The notes: generated from the letters alone by a model not told the origin. Counted from the first letter of the stretch, positions 22,331 through 34,160 are shown. The stretch is 64,000 nucleotides of DNA from Beverwykella pulmonaria (GCA_001599595.1 BCHH01000006.1:658874-722873), one strand, 5' to 3'. Program-made: numbers and translations.

Positions 22331-23148
22331 TCTGGAAAGTTTAGGTGAAGAAGGGAGTAATGATTCTGGCGTTGACCGGTTTTATTGAATAGGCTTAAAC
22401 TATCAAGCGGTCGTGTACATTTAATGTACTATCGTACCCGCAAACAATAGCTTTCAATCAAACTTATCTTATCTTTAACCCGTGAATACTTTAGTCTCGA
22501 AATTTTCAACGTTGATGCAACGTGGCCTCAAACCAAAATCCTTCGCCGTAAAAACTAGGCAGTAGAATACTGACCTATCAACTGAGCCGCATAAACTCGG
22601 GTCCCACGTATCTGAATTGCGTTCGTATACACACTGCTACCAGCTGGGTTCCACTTGACAACTTTCCGTGCGCCCACATGTCCACTTATCCTGCTATCCA
22701 CTGCGCACGCTCTTCATCCTCTTCGCTCTACTCTCCAATTCCTCAAGATCCTTTCCAAACCCTTCTTAATCGCTAGGTTCCTTACAAAATCCTTCCACTC
22801 CGCCCTAACTACGTCATCAGCCATGTAGCAACGCAAATGAGATCGCTCAAAATCTCCCCGAGCGAGTATTTGGATGATGAATTCCTATTAGGTCTCTTGG
22901 AGGGCTTTGTGTCGGTGCAACAGTACCTCAAACCCGCATACTACATTACAATGAGGGCCAGCAAGGATATCAAAGGGAACGCACGGGAGTGACTGCTGCT
23001 GCTTGAATGCATCTACAAATCTGAGCAGGTTTACAAGAGGATGGGAGGTTTTGTTTGCGAGCCAAATGCACCATTAGTCTCAGACTTGGGCAGAGGCAGA
23101 GATTTACGATTGTGAAGTGGATGTGACAGAACCGCATACCCTATCATC
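22331..23148. other. Upstream region of the Hsp70-like gene; short relic frames
   Basis: 818 bp without an intact gene. A plus-strand stretch at about 22,839-23,115 is open apart from one stop and reads SPSEYLDDEFLLGLLEGFVS, possibly a coding relic of unknown origin. The proximal part should hold the promoter of the Hsp70-like gene. Confidence 0.35.
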
Positions 23149-23608
23149 TTACTTCAGATCGAGAAATGTATACAAAGCTTTGATCTTTCCATCAACAATA
23201 GTAACAACATCCTCTCCGGTCAACTTCACATCCCCCCCTGGAGGCCCAGCACCCCACTTCAATCTCGTCACCCATAAATCAGAGCTCCCGTCTTTCTGCA
23301 AGACATCGACCTCGCCTGTGTGGCCGCCGGTTTGATCAGTCTTCGGGCACTTCATAGATTATGCACATGAAAGATTACATACTCAACTCAGAGAATACGT
23401 CTCCGGGTCCCATTTCCTGCAATTTTTCAACCAAATCACTAATAGCTTTTTGCGAACGAAATACTCCTATGGGGTCTATGAATAGGACATCAGAAGAAGG
23501 CGCCCAGAGACGAGAGAGGGCTTCAAGCCGCTTCGTAGTATCTGTTTCGCTAAAGACGAGATGCAGGTTGTCTTTTGTGAGACGGATTGCTTGATCTTTG
23601 GACGTCAT
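23149..23608 (-). CDS. SnoaL-like (NTF2-fold) small protein
   Basis: Two exons, 23608-23383 and 23315-23149, separated by a 67 bp GT-AG intron, give 130 residues. The order of elements fits a fungal SnoaL-like/NTF2-fold protein. An N-terminal helix (DNLHLVFSETDTTKRLEAL) is followed by a short strand with DVLFIDPIG and a helix (QKAISDLVEKLQ). A second half contains RLKWGAGPPG and ends with VVTIVDGKIKALYTFLD, the typical final strand pair. Such proteins include polyketide cyclases, isomerases and many uncharacterised small enzymes. No catalytic residue can be assigned. A shorter 33 bp intron was rejected because it breaks phase. Confidence 0.75.
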
Positions 23609-25647
23609 GATGGAACGGGGTAAAGCGTTGAAGAGTGCTGTGAATATGGAGAATAAAGAAAAGGTAGCGCTTTGCGAGGGTCCATATAAGATCTTTTATA
23701 CTTCACTTGTGACTGTAAGGTGAATAATCAGCGACGGAAATAGCCTGACCAATAAGGTGTAAATAGAAGGATACTAGCCGGCTTAGGAAAGACTAGTTCC
23801 TTGCTCTTGCAGGGACGTTTGCTGACCTTTTCTCTCCTCTTCCATCTGGAAATCCGTCTCGCGTTCATCGGCGTGTTGAACATGCTGCTGTGTTTCTGTA
23901 ACAATTTGTGACCGGGGATGTCGACCGTGGGCCAGCCTTAGTTAAAGCGTCACAAGTTATAAAAGCGAGAAGAGGTGAATGTGAGGCTCCGTAGTCACGC
24001 AACTGCGTTGAGAGCCTCTTATCAGCCTGCCCAAGTACATATGCATGCAGCGTCACTTTATTACCTCGTGTCCATCGTGTAACCCCGCTTCCAACTTCCG
24101 TCGGCGCCATGTCATTGGTGCTAGCCAACCGTGGCTTCCATGTCCAGTCAGGGCACCGCAGAAATGGCACATCTTAGCTCCATTTCCGCTTTGAGGCGTG
24201 ATGGGGTCTACTACTTGCTTCACACTCTTCCTTACGGCGACCCAGCTTCCTGCTATCTACCGACTTACTACCTTTTCAAACTAGAAGATGAACTAAAAAG
24301 GTTACCAAAATGCAATGGAGCCCGATTGGAAAGAACAGACGTGACCTTAAACGCCTTGTCGAAGCTCCCAGGATAGCCATTCATATCCTTAGATGTATCT
24401 GACGATAGAAAGCTCATCGATCGCCTCAAAGATACTGTCTGCGCTCAACTCAATGTTATGTTCGCCCGACTTCTGCTCGTTGCTCCACGTTCTAGCTTGC
24501 CTATTCCGTCGCTTCGTCATCAAGCAGTTTGCAGACACATGATTGTCATCACCGAAAAGCCCGACCTTCATCAACTCCATCCCTTCATATCAACTCTTGC
24601 ACGCCTTCTGGAAATGCTGCCTTACAGAACCAACTGACATACCATTCAAGGATGCCGAAAGACTCTCATGGCATTGCTCCGCGTTGGGATCTGTCCGCAC
24701 TTACTATCGCCTTATTAAGCATCCATCCGACTTTGACATGGCCGTCACCCGCAAACTACTTTCACCAGAGGCCCAGACCTTTGAAGACTTTAGTCGTTCC
24801 ATTAAAGGTTTTGGGAGAATCGACAACACAGCCCTGTCAAGATGATACCATGTCGGCGAGTTTCGACTAGTTAGTTGTTACTCTCTTGCATAGCCGGTTG
24901 AGCTTGTATTTAAACTGATTTGAACTACAGAAGCTTTTCCGTCAATGTTTTCTTCTTAGCATAGGATTGTACCATTGCAGATCTTGCGTTTACCCTCGAA
25001 TTAAGAGCCAGCGCTCGTCTTTTAGTAAAGATTCACAGGCAATCTAGACTTCCAAAAGTATAAGATATCTAGACCGATAACTCAAGGACTTACAGAGCAT
25101 ATAAATCAAGAGTGAGAGGGGATACATAGAAGTCTTTGCTTGCTAGCTTCCGTCTCTCCTCTTGCCGTGCCTTGCTTGTTTGTATATAGACGACTAGAGT
25201 CCGTCAAAAACGGGATCGTGGCTCTGACCACGTTAATATATAGCTTCCGTCGCTTAATATGGTCGACGATATTCTCCTCACCCCCTGGTCTGCTTGGGTA
25301 GTCTTCTAGCGCATACAACCAGGTCTCTGAATCGCTCTCGGTGCTTTTCCAGTAGCTGTAGAAGAGAGAGTACCCATAATTAAGGAGTCATATCATAATT
25401 ATTATTATTTTTTTGTTTGGAATTACGGGCTGATGCAATCTAATAGATAATCTCACACTCCAAAATGGATCCACGCCACATGCAGTATTGTCCAACAGCC
25501 TTCACAAAAGCGCTTTCTCTCATTTACGAGTTGAAGTGCTTTGCCAACACAGCAACTGCATCAAAATTACCTTTGTGACCAAGCCAACCTGTATTATCGG
25601 TCAAGGCGAGCGTTAGGCCCACAAGATGGTTCCTGGTGAGCCATGAC
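23609..25647. other. Degenerate stretch with broken coding fragments
   Basis: About 2 kb. Plus-strand fragments at 24,131-24,376 (HLSSISALRRDGVYYLL, loosely like the start of an F-box-type protein) and 24,543-24,845 (YQLLHAFWKCCLTEP) are open but in different frames, with stops between. A minus-strand fragment lies at 25,106-25,318. I recognise none of them confidently. The tract at 25,401-25,414 is AT-rich. This looks like decayed gene sequence. Confidence 0.3.
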
Positions 25648-26455
25648 TTAACTTAAATCCGCACACGCTATTGTTAGCTGGCCAACGTCTATGCTCTGGT
25701 ACTTTCCGTTCTTCAGTGGGAAACATCGCATCACCGTCTCGTATACCCCAGTTCCCTTAGGAAAACCAGCAGTAGTGAGGGTATTGTCTATTACGTCCAA
25801 GTACGTGTACGCATTGCCGCGAAGCTTATGGTAGATGTTCTCCGCGCGTGTGGCAGCACCCTTTGCGCCGATATTGACGTGACTCATCTCCATAGCGAAA
25901 ATTCCATTCTGCCAGTCTGACTTGTTATCTCGGGGATCGCATTTTGATTTGGGCCGATGAGCCGTCCTCCTTCGTTGCAGCCATTGCAGCTACAGTCAGC
26001 TTTGTATTTATATTTGCCATTGTTCCAGTCGATGTCCTGAGTTTTGCCTTGACAATTGCTGTAGGTGAAAATGTGCAGCGGGAAGCTGCCTTTGGGGGGT
26101 ATCTGCGGCGGATGCTCGAATGCTGGACAGACCACTACGTTTGTAATTCGATAGAAGGTCGAAGATTCCGTAGTCACCCTCGGAGATGGACCATGCGGTG
26201 ACGATGGCAGCAGCCCAAGTAGCGGGCTTCAACTTCGCATCGTAAGTCATGCCGACTTTGGGGAGCTGTGGGATGGTCCAGATACCGCCATTTTCATTCA
26301 ATGTGTTCGGAACAGTGTATTTTTTTGATCCATTCGACAACTCCTCGCTCTGGTGTGTCGAGATCGTTGATGCTGATAATGGGCCATCGCTTGAGGCAGT
26401 TGCCAAAGGTAATAAAGAAGATGACAAGTAGAAAAAAGAACTCCGAAGTAATCAT
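25648..26455 (-). pseudogene. Frameshifted gene for a secreted or membrane-inserted protein of unknown family
   Basis: From an ATG at 26455 the minus strand encodes MITSEFFFLLVIFFITFGNC, a clear signal peptide or anchor. The reading frame shifts first at a seven-base A run (26320-26326 on the plus strand), then again near 26,150 and near 25,890. Each segment still looks coding: IWTIPQLPKVGMTYDAKLKP, then IFTYSNCQGKTQDIDWNNG with a Cys-rich CSCNGC, then GVYETVMRCFPLKNGKY. No single intron set repairs all three shifts. It is most likely a pseudogene, although sequence errors could explain the homopolymer shift. I do not recognise the family. Confidence 0.5.
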
Positions 26456-27159
26456 GGCTTCTAACTTGATGCTTCGACGTTGATTGAGACCCGCTTGGTA
26501 TATGGTAAATTCAAGTCGGTTAATATCCGATCACTGTAGTAAATCATACTCCTGGATTGTTCTGGAGTGGACACATTTAATCGGCTTTATATACTGGTCC
26601 GTGTGGATCATGGCACAACAACGCGTGATTCTTGCATCTCAAACTCGCCTGTGAATCACCAAATTGTCTGTTCTCTCTGGTGTGATATCACGGGCAAGAT
26701 GTGCAGGGAAACACATAGATTTGGGGTAAAAAGACTTAGGGCAAGCCTGGCAGCTACTATTTCGCAGATCCGGGCCAGGAATTTCGATTAAATGATCTGG
26801 ATGTTGTGATTTCCTATTATCAGTCTCGAACCGACCGTCGAAAGAGAAATATGCTTTGCTAGGTTTGACGAGTAATCGTGTTGCCGACACGCTTCAGCCC
26901 TATTACAACGCAGCACAAGCGAAGGCAATCCGCATTCGGCTACAGTAGCTTGATCAGCACTGTCGCATTTCTCAGGCGGCAAGCTGCTAGCGTGTTCATT
27001 AGATTAGTGTTTTAAGAAGTGGTACTATAGCAACGGAAGAAGCCGTGCTGTAACAAGACTCCCGCATGTCCCCGCCATGAGAAGTAACTATAGTCATTTG
27101 CTGCATGAGTGTGCAAGCATGGCTGTGAGGGACATCAAACGGTAATCTAAGCGATTTGG
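26456..27159. other. Intergenic stretch without recognisable features
   Basis: 704 bp. Short open frames on both strands have no supporting motif. The part next to 26,455 may be the former promoter of the secreted-protein gene. Confidence 0.3.
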
Positions 27160-27425
27160 CAGAAGAGGCTGCCACTACAAGCAGGGAGAGAGTGGCCGAC
27201 CCGCTCCGGCCACAACCTTGCGCGAGAGGCCCTCACGTAGCTATTGACTCGCAAGACGTTCCTCAAGGAATACCTCCACAAGATCGACGCATGCAGGATG
27301 GCGGCCTACAACTGCGGGCTCACGGAATCGATACTGCACTTCCTCTTCTCCTGCAGTAGGTGGAAGCTACAGAGATCAAAACTAAGGCAGCAGCATGGGG
27401 AGTGACTCGAAGACCTACCGTATGC
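27160..27425 (+). mobile_element. 3' fragment of a LINE-type non-LTR retrotransposon
   Basis: One plus frame reads TRKTFLKEYLHKIDACRM, then CGLTESILHFLFSCSRW, with stops before and after. This matches the C-terminal zinc-knuckle-like region of fungal LINE ORF2 proteins: a basic YLHKI helix, a Cys-containing segment, then HFLF.C.RW. Endonuclease, reverse transcriptase and most of RNase H are missing and there is an in-frame stop. It is therefore a 5'-truncated or decayed copy. Confidence 0.6.
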
Positions 27426-28386
27426 ATTTTGAAGCTCCTCGAACAGGCAGGAAAGAGGCGTTGTAGTTTTATAGCATAGCTGCATCCGGAAAGCACATTC
27501 CACTCCAACATAGTCACTAGAAGCGAGACGTAAAAGCAATTGGAAACGCCAGGTAGACAGCCGATAGACTCAATAATTGAGTATTACGTTCTTAGCTATT
27601 GTCTGCTGCAGATGTTATCTGATTAATTTGTAGTCCTGTGCTGCGATAGGAGCGAGACACGGTCAATGTAAGAAAACGTAGCAACGTAAAAGGCAGTGAG
27701 CTGCAAACTACTTTGACGCCCCCAAAACAGAGCAATTAAATCGTAACTTAGACGAGTTAATTGCTAAATTTCTTTCCTTTTCCTTAATTCCCATAAACTA
27801 GTAAGCTGTCTATTAACAGGCTCTATGATACCGTTTTCACTTTATTAGAAGACGCATCAACTTCGTCAACAACACGTACATATGAGTAGGCTATAGCCGA
27901 AAGCGCCGGAAATGGTTAGATACACTACATGCTAGCTTCCACCATGTCTTCTATACCCCTCCAAGATTTTGCGGGTCGAGAGGCCCCGCAGCCTCGCTTA
28001 AGGGGGATATTTGGGCCAGCGCTAGATAAATCCTTGGAGCGGAGGCTAAATTGTGAATAGTTAGGCCACCAATTCAACCTCAAGCATGCTACCGGTCAGT
28101 TTGAGTCTCTAACAGACACATACAGACTGTGCCATCTCGCAAGGCCCATGGCTAGAGTGAGTCAATCGCCCTCCCTGCAAGTTGTGCGACATCAAATGCC
28201 AAGAAGATGCTTGCTCAGCCACTTTGCGTTGGCACTCTGCCACGCCATCGTGCCGAACTTATTTTCCTCTCAAATTTCCGAGCTTGCCTGTCAGCACATT
28301 TCTCAATTATTCGACGGTTCAACCCGTGCACCTACTTCCATTCTATATAACTTCCCTAACCAGAGCTCTCTAACACTCCTCTCCTC
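27426..28386. other. Decayed repeat-like intergenic region
   Basis: 961 bp with no gene. It probably includes the 3' tail of the LINE copy and the former promoter of the HET fragment. A TATA-like TCTATATAAC occurs about 45 bp before 28,387. Confidence 0.3.
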
Positions 28387-28629
28387 ATGCGTCTTTTGCG
28401 GCTTGAAGCCGACGGCGAATTCAGCCTAGTTGAGTTTGTTGGCCAGAGCATCCCGCCTTATGCTATTCTTTCGCATACCTGGGGAGCCGATAACGAAGAG
28501 GTTACTTTTAAAGATCTAGTTGACGGTGTAGGACAAAGAAAATCTGGCTACAGTAAGATTAGCTTCTGCGGAAAGCAAGCTGCGAAGGACAGCCTACAGT
28601 TCTTCTGGGTGGACACTTGCTGCATCTAG
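28387..28629 (+). pseudogene. Truncated HET-domain (heterokaryon incompatibility) gene
   Basis: Encodes 80 residues that match the start of HET-domain proteins. MRLLRLEADGEFSLVEF is followed by YAILSHTWGADNEEVTF (motif with invariant HTWG), a Gly/Tyr/Lys-containing KSGYSKISFCGKQA, and FFWVDTCCI at a stop. Intact proteins continue with DK and several hundred residues including the second and third HET motifs. Those are not found downstream. The 5' part is conserved with a TATA box, so truncation is recent enough to leave the first block intact. HET domains trigger cell death in vegetative incompatibility; this copy cannot. Confidence 0.8.
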
Positions 28630-30527
28630 GAATTTCACCCCAACTGACAACTCCCTACTAAAGCCGGTGCATCTGCCGCCAGAAATGGTGGGTATTTTAC
28701 CCCACACATTTGATGTTCGGGAGCTGAGCGCGACCGCTGTTACAGGCTTATTGCTGACAAACAGTAAAAATTACTTAAATATCACCACCCCGCAGCGTTC
28801 TCACACCTTCCACCATCTGTCTTCTCTCCTCTGGCCTAGCGTATTCATCCCCCCTAATCACCCCGTGCCTGCTCATCTAACACAGGCCCATGCAAATGCC
28901 TCACGTTTGTCAATCTGCCCACCAGTTGTACCCACACGGTCGGCAAGTCCGCCCACTCCTTCCCTCGGTTACCCTACCACTAACCTTTCGTCCTCAGTTC
29001 TATTACCGCTCGATCAGCGAATTTTTCACTGATTCTACAGTCACCTACAACTCCATACTGAACGATTTCGTGGATGTTGCGCTCTGATACCCTACGACCA
29101 ACTGAGCCGCAACTCGGCGACACCGAACACAGGCCCATGGGTGTGACGCATCGCCGCCATAGAGAATTCATGCTATGATCATAAGTAATTTACTGCCTCG
29201 TCAAGACCACTGGTCAAGGTCCAGTCTCCACTTCTGCAAGGTAGGGTTGAGCCCAGCAGCGTTACGACCTTCATTACGAGAGTCATCTCAATCCTTAGCT
29301 CCATTCAGCGATACTCACGTCCATCCCGTGAAATTTTCACAGCGCAACGGTAGTGCCCAACGACCTCGCTGCAGCTATACTCGGCAAATCCTCCTTGCGA
29401 CAGATTGAGTGGCACCTCGGCGACACCGAACACGGGCGACACGGAGTTCAAGCATCATACATTAGGCTTATGACAGCTCTATCATAGCCTGCAGATACAA
29501 TATAAACGATTCATGCTATGATCATGGGTGGCTTACGGAGTCACAGAGGAATGGGCTGAGCCTGGCAGCGCTCCAGCCTCCGTGCTGAGTATATCACGAT
29601 CCTCCAGCGAAGCGTGCATATGCCGTTTCGGAAAGAAGTGAGCTTGATTCAGCTATGGTTCCTACCCGTCGTATATTTAACCCACCGCATGGGAGTTAGT
29701 TGAGGAATCACAAGCCGGCCGAGACGTAAATCGCTGGTAAGAGACTCAGACTGTTCTTCAGAGCGAATCCGCTCCCCCGACGGCTCACGGTCATAGGAAC
29801 GATCACGAGAACGATCACGAGAACACAAACGAGGACGAGGCTGCTGTCACGAACAAGAACGAGCCGAAGCCTCCCACCAGAGAGGAGCAGCTCAAGAGGC
29901 ACGAGAAGTATGCATAGTGATTCTTCCACAAGGCGGTCCCGCAAACGGAAAGGTGGTGATGAGGTGACTTTTCTGAGGCTGTCCGATGCGGGGCTATTGT
30001 ATATATCGGCATGTATATCGGCTCTGAATTGTGGCATTACCGGCTGAGCAAAGATTTTCTACAAATAATAAAAAGTACACACAGAGCTTAGCATGCAAGG
30101 TCTCCCGTCCTCGTAGGAGGATGCTTGATTTGCCCTTGTGAACCGCCCTTTCCCTCCTCCAATCGCCTATACACAAGAAACACCCGTACGGGTTTCTCTG
30201 CTGAACCAATCACACACGTTTGAAGTGTAGGAGAGACACTGTGAACCACTATCCCGCCAGGAAAACAGTATCTTTATATAGCTACGGTACTAGCTATATA
30301 TGGCTAGCGCGTCTGTCGGTGTTCGGCGAAATCCTCGGACCGGCTTTTCTCTCAGGATTTTTCCCGTAACCACCGGCGCTAAGCTGCCAGAGCGGGAGCA
30401 CCAAGCGCCCAATAATCATGCCAAGATCTCTCAATCTCAGTCCGCTCTACTATCAGCGCGTTGCGCGTCCTTCCACCAACGCGCCAGCAATATAAATATA
30501 CCCTCTTTTGCCCTAACAGCGACCGAA
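28630..30527. other. Gene-free stretch with imperfect repeats
   Basis: 1.9 kb lacking an intact gene. It contains a pair of diverged direct repeats (separate entry) and, at 29,780-29,850, a short CGATCACGAGAA-type tandem stretch. The last part carries AATATAAATATACC at about 30,488-30,502, a likely TATA box for the gene starting at 30,528. Confidence 0.4.
29096..29620. repeat. Pair of diverged direct repeats
   Basis: Two copies of a roughly 200 bp sequence at about 29,096-29,300 and 29,404-29,620 share landmarks in the same order: CTCGGCGACACCGAACAC, TTCATGCTATGATCAT and GAGCC-GGCAGCG. They differ by many substitutions and some indels. Origin is unknown; an old non-autonomous element is possible. 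Confidence 0.55.
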
Positions 30528-32237
30528 ATGGCCCGCAATCGCGACAAGATACCGCCCCAGACGCATCGGCGGAAACAGAATCAAGGTCGCGTCTGGCCAA
30601 CTAACTTGCTAGCAGGGAAACATCCTCAAGGTGTTAGGAAAGTGCAGAGACCTCTCCGTAGGAGTGCACGTTTAAATCCCGAACACGCTGAAAATCAACG
30701 TGCTTCTACGGCGAAGACGATTTTGCAGCAAACTCTGCAGCAAACTCTGCAGCAAACAGTATGTCGTGCTCTCCCTCTCATGCCGACTCAAGCTGAGTTT
30801 CCACAGGATCTATCAGCAACTCCACAGCTTAGGGGTCAAAAACGATCTCGTGAAGGTGAAGACCTACTCACGACCGAACCCCTCTTGAAGCGACCGCGAG
30901 CATCCTCTAATTCTACTGTTACGAGACCGGTAGATCGAGAGTCGTCATTTAGCAGCATCGACTATTGGCGGAAGAGACACACTTGGCCTAGTAAATATTT
31001 CAAGCTAGACAATACGATGAGTCGTGTACTTGCAAGGAAGAATTCAACGCCTTCCCTTCGCCGTAAACGATCAGGGTCGGGTTCTCTAGCAGCTAGCTCG
31101 ACTACGCCCAGCGATCAGAAGCCGAGAGACGAGAAGAGTGCTCCATATAGGGATGCGCGTTACAGAACTGTGCTCGAAACCAAAGGTAGTTACCTACGCA
31201 ACTATGCTGGAACGAAGGAGAAGGGCATCACTCAGCATAGCAAGGACATTTGCCGAAACCTCCTCGAGACAGCTCAAAACGTCCCCAAGCATTCACTATT
31301 TGACGATGATATATTCATTTACACTTGCGACATGATCGATGGCAGGAACGAATCGAAAGTCATCCAAGACATCAGTCAGTTACTTGTTCCTTCCGCTCAA
31401 GCCCTAGCCGCACGTAGCGCCGAACTCCAATGTCTTGTTGAAAGTGTCAACGAAGGCTGGAACAACTCCATTCCCTTAACTGGAACTCGCCCGCAGCCCG
31501 ACTACTCTGTGGGATTTAAACGCGAGGCATTTACAGATCATCAATTCCACAAGCTTTCACTCCTTATCGGCGAATTCCTCTATGGCGACCAGTCCTTCTT
31601 TATGGCCACATATTATATGTACTTTCCGTTCCTCACCTGCGAAATCAAATGTGGTTCAGCAGCCCTCGACATCGCCGACCGACAGAACGCGCATAGTATG
31701 ACGCTCGCAGTGAGAGCTGTCGTTGAGCTTTTCCGACTTGTCAAGCGCGAAAAGGAGATCCATCGGGAAATCCTGGCCTTCTCCATCTCGCACGATCATC
31801 GGTCAGTCCGGATTTACGGTCACTATGCTGTGATTGATGGGGCCAAAACTACTTTCTATCGCCATCCAATCCATGATTTCAGCTTCACAGCTCTAGAGGG
31901 AAAAGAGAAATGGACGTCGCACAACTTTACGAAAAACGTTTATGATGTGTGGATGCCAAATCACTTCAAAAGACTCTGCTCCGCCGTTAATGATTTGCCA
32001 TCGGAGTTAGATTTTGATGTTCCGCCGCTTCTACAAGGTTCTGAACTCTCGCAAAACTTAGAATCCCATCATCTCTCGCATTGCTTCGCAGAGTCAACAT
32101 CTCATCTAAGGAATAGTCAGTCAGGTATTGAGGATGAAGGAGACACCACCCCAAATACCTCATTCACGCAAGAAGAAATCTCGAAAAGGCGAAAAGGGTG
32201 TGCGAGTGAGGAGCGTAGACAGAAAGGTACAAATTAA
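30528..32237 (+). CDS. DUF7924-type fungal protein, possible PD-(D/E)xK nuclease fold
   Basis: The frame is open from 30,300, but the ATG at 30,528 (MARNRDKIPPQ) is preferred. It lies about 30 bp after a TATA-like AATATAAATATA and opens the basic region typical of the family. The product is 569 residues. The N-terminal third is basic and Gln-rich (LQQTLQQTLQQT tandem). The conserved part starts about residue 220 and contains QPDYSVGFKREAF, FFMATYYMYFPFLTCEIKCG, DIADRQNAHSMTLAVRAVV, FSISHDHRSVRIYGHY and KFTKN-like FTKNVYDVWMP. The spacing of PDY and EIK fits a PD-(D/E)xK nuclease core, which is my inference. The family is widespread, multicopy and uncharacterised in filamentous fungi. The frame is intact. 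Confidence 0.75.
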   Translation: MARNRDKIPPQTHRRKQNQGRVWPTNLLAGKHPQGVRKVQRPLRRSARLNPEHAENQRASTAKTILQQTLQQTLQQTVCRALPLMPTQAEFPQDLSATPQLRGQKRSREGEDLLTTEPLLKRPRASSNSTVTRPVDRESSFSSIDYWRKRHTWPSKYFKLDNTMSRVLARKNSTPSLRRKRSGSGSLAASSTTPSDQKPRDEKSAPYRDARYRTVLETKGSYLRNYAGTKEKGITQHSKDICRNLLETAQNVPKHSLFDDDIFIYTCDMIDGRNESKVIQDISQLLVPSAQALAARSAELQCLVESVNEGWNNSIPLTGTRPQPDYSVGFKREAFTDHQFHKLSLLIGEFLYGDQSFFMATYYMYFPFLTCEIKCGSAALDIADRQNAHSMTLAVRAVVELFRLVKREKEIHREILAFSISHDHRSVRIYGHYAVIDGAKTTFYRHPIHDFSFTALEGKEKWTSHNFTKNVYDVWMPNHFKRLCSAVNDLPSELDFDVPPLLQGSELSQNLESHHLSHCFAESTSHLRNSQSGIEDEGDTTPNTSFTQEEISKRRKGCASEERRQKGTN

Positions 32238-33365
32238 CAGTTGCTGTTTATGATTGTAGCCAGTTCTTCATATTCTGTTCACTCCTCTAATTAACGCATC
32301 CATTACCTCTCTGCTACGCTTCCTGCAAAAGGATAGCCTCACTGGCGGTTAGAACGTCCAATCCCTTCTTCAGAGAGATGCTCATGTTTGGAGGCATCCC
32401 CTCGCGCGGGTGCTGTCAGCAGCGATAGGAGAGGGCGTAACTTTCGGCTTTAACTAAAACCTACCGCCGTTCGTGACTCGGGAGCAAACTACGCAAGGGC
32501 CTAAAAACAGGCACCTATACTCGTCTCATAAGCAGTTATAGGTACAGCGCTACAAGGCAGGGCGTATATACAAGATCTAACGGGACTTTTTTTTGGAATA
32601 CAGCGGTTAAGTGATGTTTATTTTTGCCAGGACGAAAGCATGATTACTTCAGACATCACTGCTGTCTCCAAGTTGGGTTTGGATCATGTGTAACTGACCC
32701 CCATCATGGGCGCATTACTAGCCACAATGACGGGCGGCGGTTGCGCGGCGCTATGATAGATCTTGCGAGAGCCATCGCGCAACTTCATGTCGCAACGACT
32801 CTATCATAATGTACACTTACCCATCACGTTACCACAGTAACCGCCTATCTGGCCCTGGTACCTGACACAACCGTCACCGCCGTGTTGGGAAGCCGACGTA
32901 GCCGCGCCCAGGACGAGACGGCATGGGCAGGACAGGGCAGGACATCGCGGGCAAGACAGGATCGGCACCGCATTTTGAGGAGCTTATCTTCGAGACTTCT
33001 AATAGGGAAGTCGACACTACAGGTGTTGCGCTGGCCGCAACCCCCATGCCACGTCGTGGTCCTCTGTGCCTTGGTATGTAAACCAGTCCTCACCACAGGT
33101 AGCTGCTATTTATTGGGCACCGACATTTCCAGCAGCGTCAGGGACGGGAGAGAACCAGAGAAAGTGTGGGTGGGCCGAGAACGTCCCAACAAAATCCTGC
33201 ATCAGAAAGTTAGCCAATCCCCAGCTGCCGCACCTTACCTAGAGCGTAGTGCGGGGTAATTCCACGTCCACAAAACCAGAGCCACCCCGTTTACTCCTCT
33301 CATTCCACCCATTTCGCTCATTTCATTTCACTCATCTCATTTTTCCAATTCCTTGCATCAAATAA
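32238..33365. other. Intergenic stretch; pyrimidine-rich promoter at its end
   Basis: 1.1 kb with no gene seen. The last 70 bp, about 33,290-33,355, are a run of TTTCACTCATCTCATTTT-like pyrimidine repeats just before the ATG at 33,366. They resemble the longer minisatellite at 35.0-35.3 kb. Confidence 0.4.
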
Positions 33366-34160
33366 ATGGAGCCAGACACGGAAATCGACAGGGTTCTCAG
33401 TGAGATCAATAAGAACATAAAACAGTTGGGAACAAATGATTTAACACTCAGCCATCGAAGGATCCTAAAGACTCGGCTCCAGCTCATATGGGGCGAAGAG
33501 GCCAGTGCAATAGGATCCGACCCACTTGCAACACAGTGGCGAAAGAGCCGTTCCCGTGAAATATACCTGGAAATCCAAAAAATGAGCGAGCATCTCTTTC
33601 TTCCCGCCGTGTTGGCCATCACGCCCACAGCATGTACGAAGAAGAACATCGACAAAATTCTCAGCCGTCTTGGAGACTGTGAACCGGTTTGTCTGGCGTT
33701 GAGTTCAGCCTCAAAGGTCTTTTTCGAGACGACTGCTGTGGAAAAAGGCTTCTCTGGAGACCGCGGGTACTTGAGTTTCATGCAAACTTTATTCCCTCAA
33801 AGTTTGTCATCTTCTTTCGTTAATGACATGATGCTGACTCAAAACAGGTGAAGAAAATAGACGTAGGTAGCTGCTCTATTAGTTTTGCCTGCACTGTTAA
33901 CCCTCAATGCCGCAGAAATTCAACTTGCATACTCGAGCATACCCCTAGACAACATTGAACTGTTGTTTCACATCATGCGCAAAGGAATTGAAACAAGCAA
34001 TCTGTGGGCAAACGAGAGAGAACGAGGAGAGAGAAAATCAAGTTTTGGAACTGCGTTGATACCCACTGGTGATAAAGACTGCTGCTTCACAATTACAATC
34101 GGTCGCGAAGACATGATGGAGGGCCTGCGTCGGCTTCAACTTACCAGACTTAAGCTCTAG
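33366..34160 (+). CDS. Hypothetical protein, two-exon orphan
   Basis: Begins MEPDTEIDRVLSEINKNIKQ. The first frame runs to 33,851. A second open stretch follows to 34,160 (YSSIPLDNIELLFHIMRKG, CCFTITIGREDMM). They join in phase if the intron is 33802-33915 (GTTTGT donor, GTTAAC branch-like site, CCGCAG acceptor), giving 226 residues. If that intron is not used the protein stops at 33,851 with 161 residues. It is mainly helical with no membrane segment or known motif. It lies within a run of orphan genes and I cannot suggest a function. Confidence 0.45.

Noticed and set aside
30300..30527. Longer N-terminus for the DUF7924 protein
   Set aside because: The frame is open, but it overlaps the TATA-like AATATAAATATA at about 30,490 and reads as unconserved sequence.
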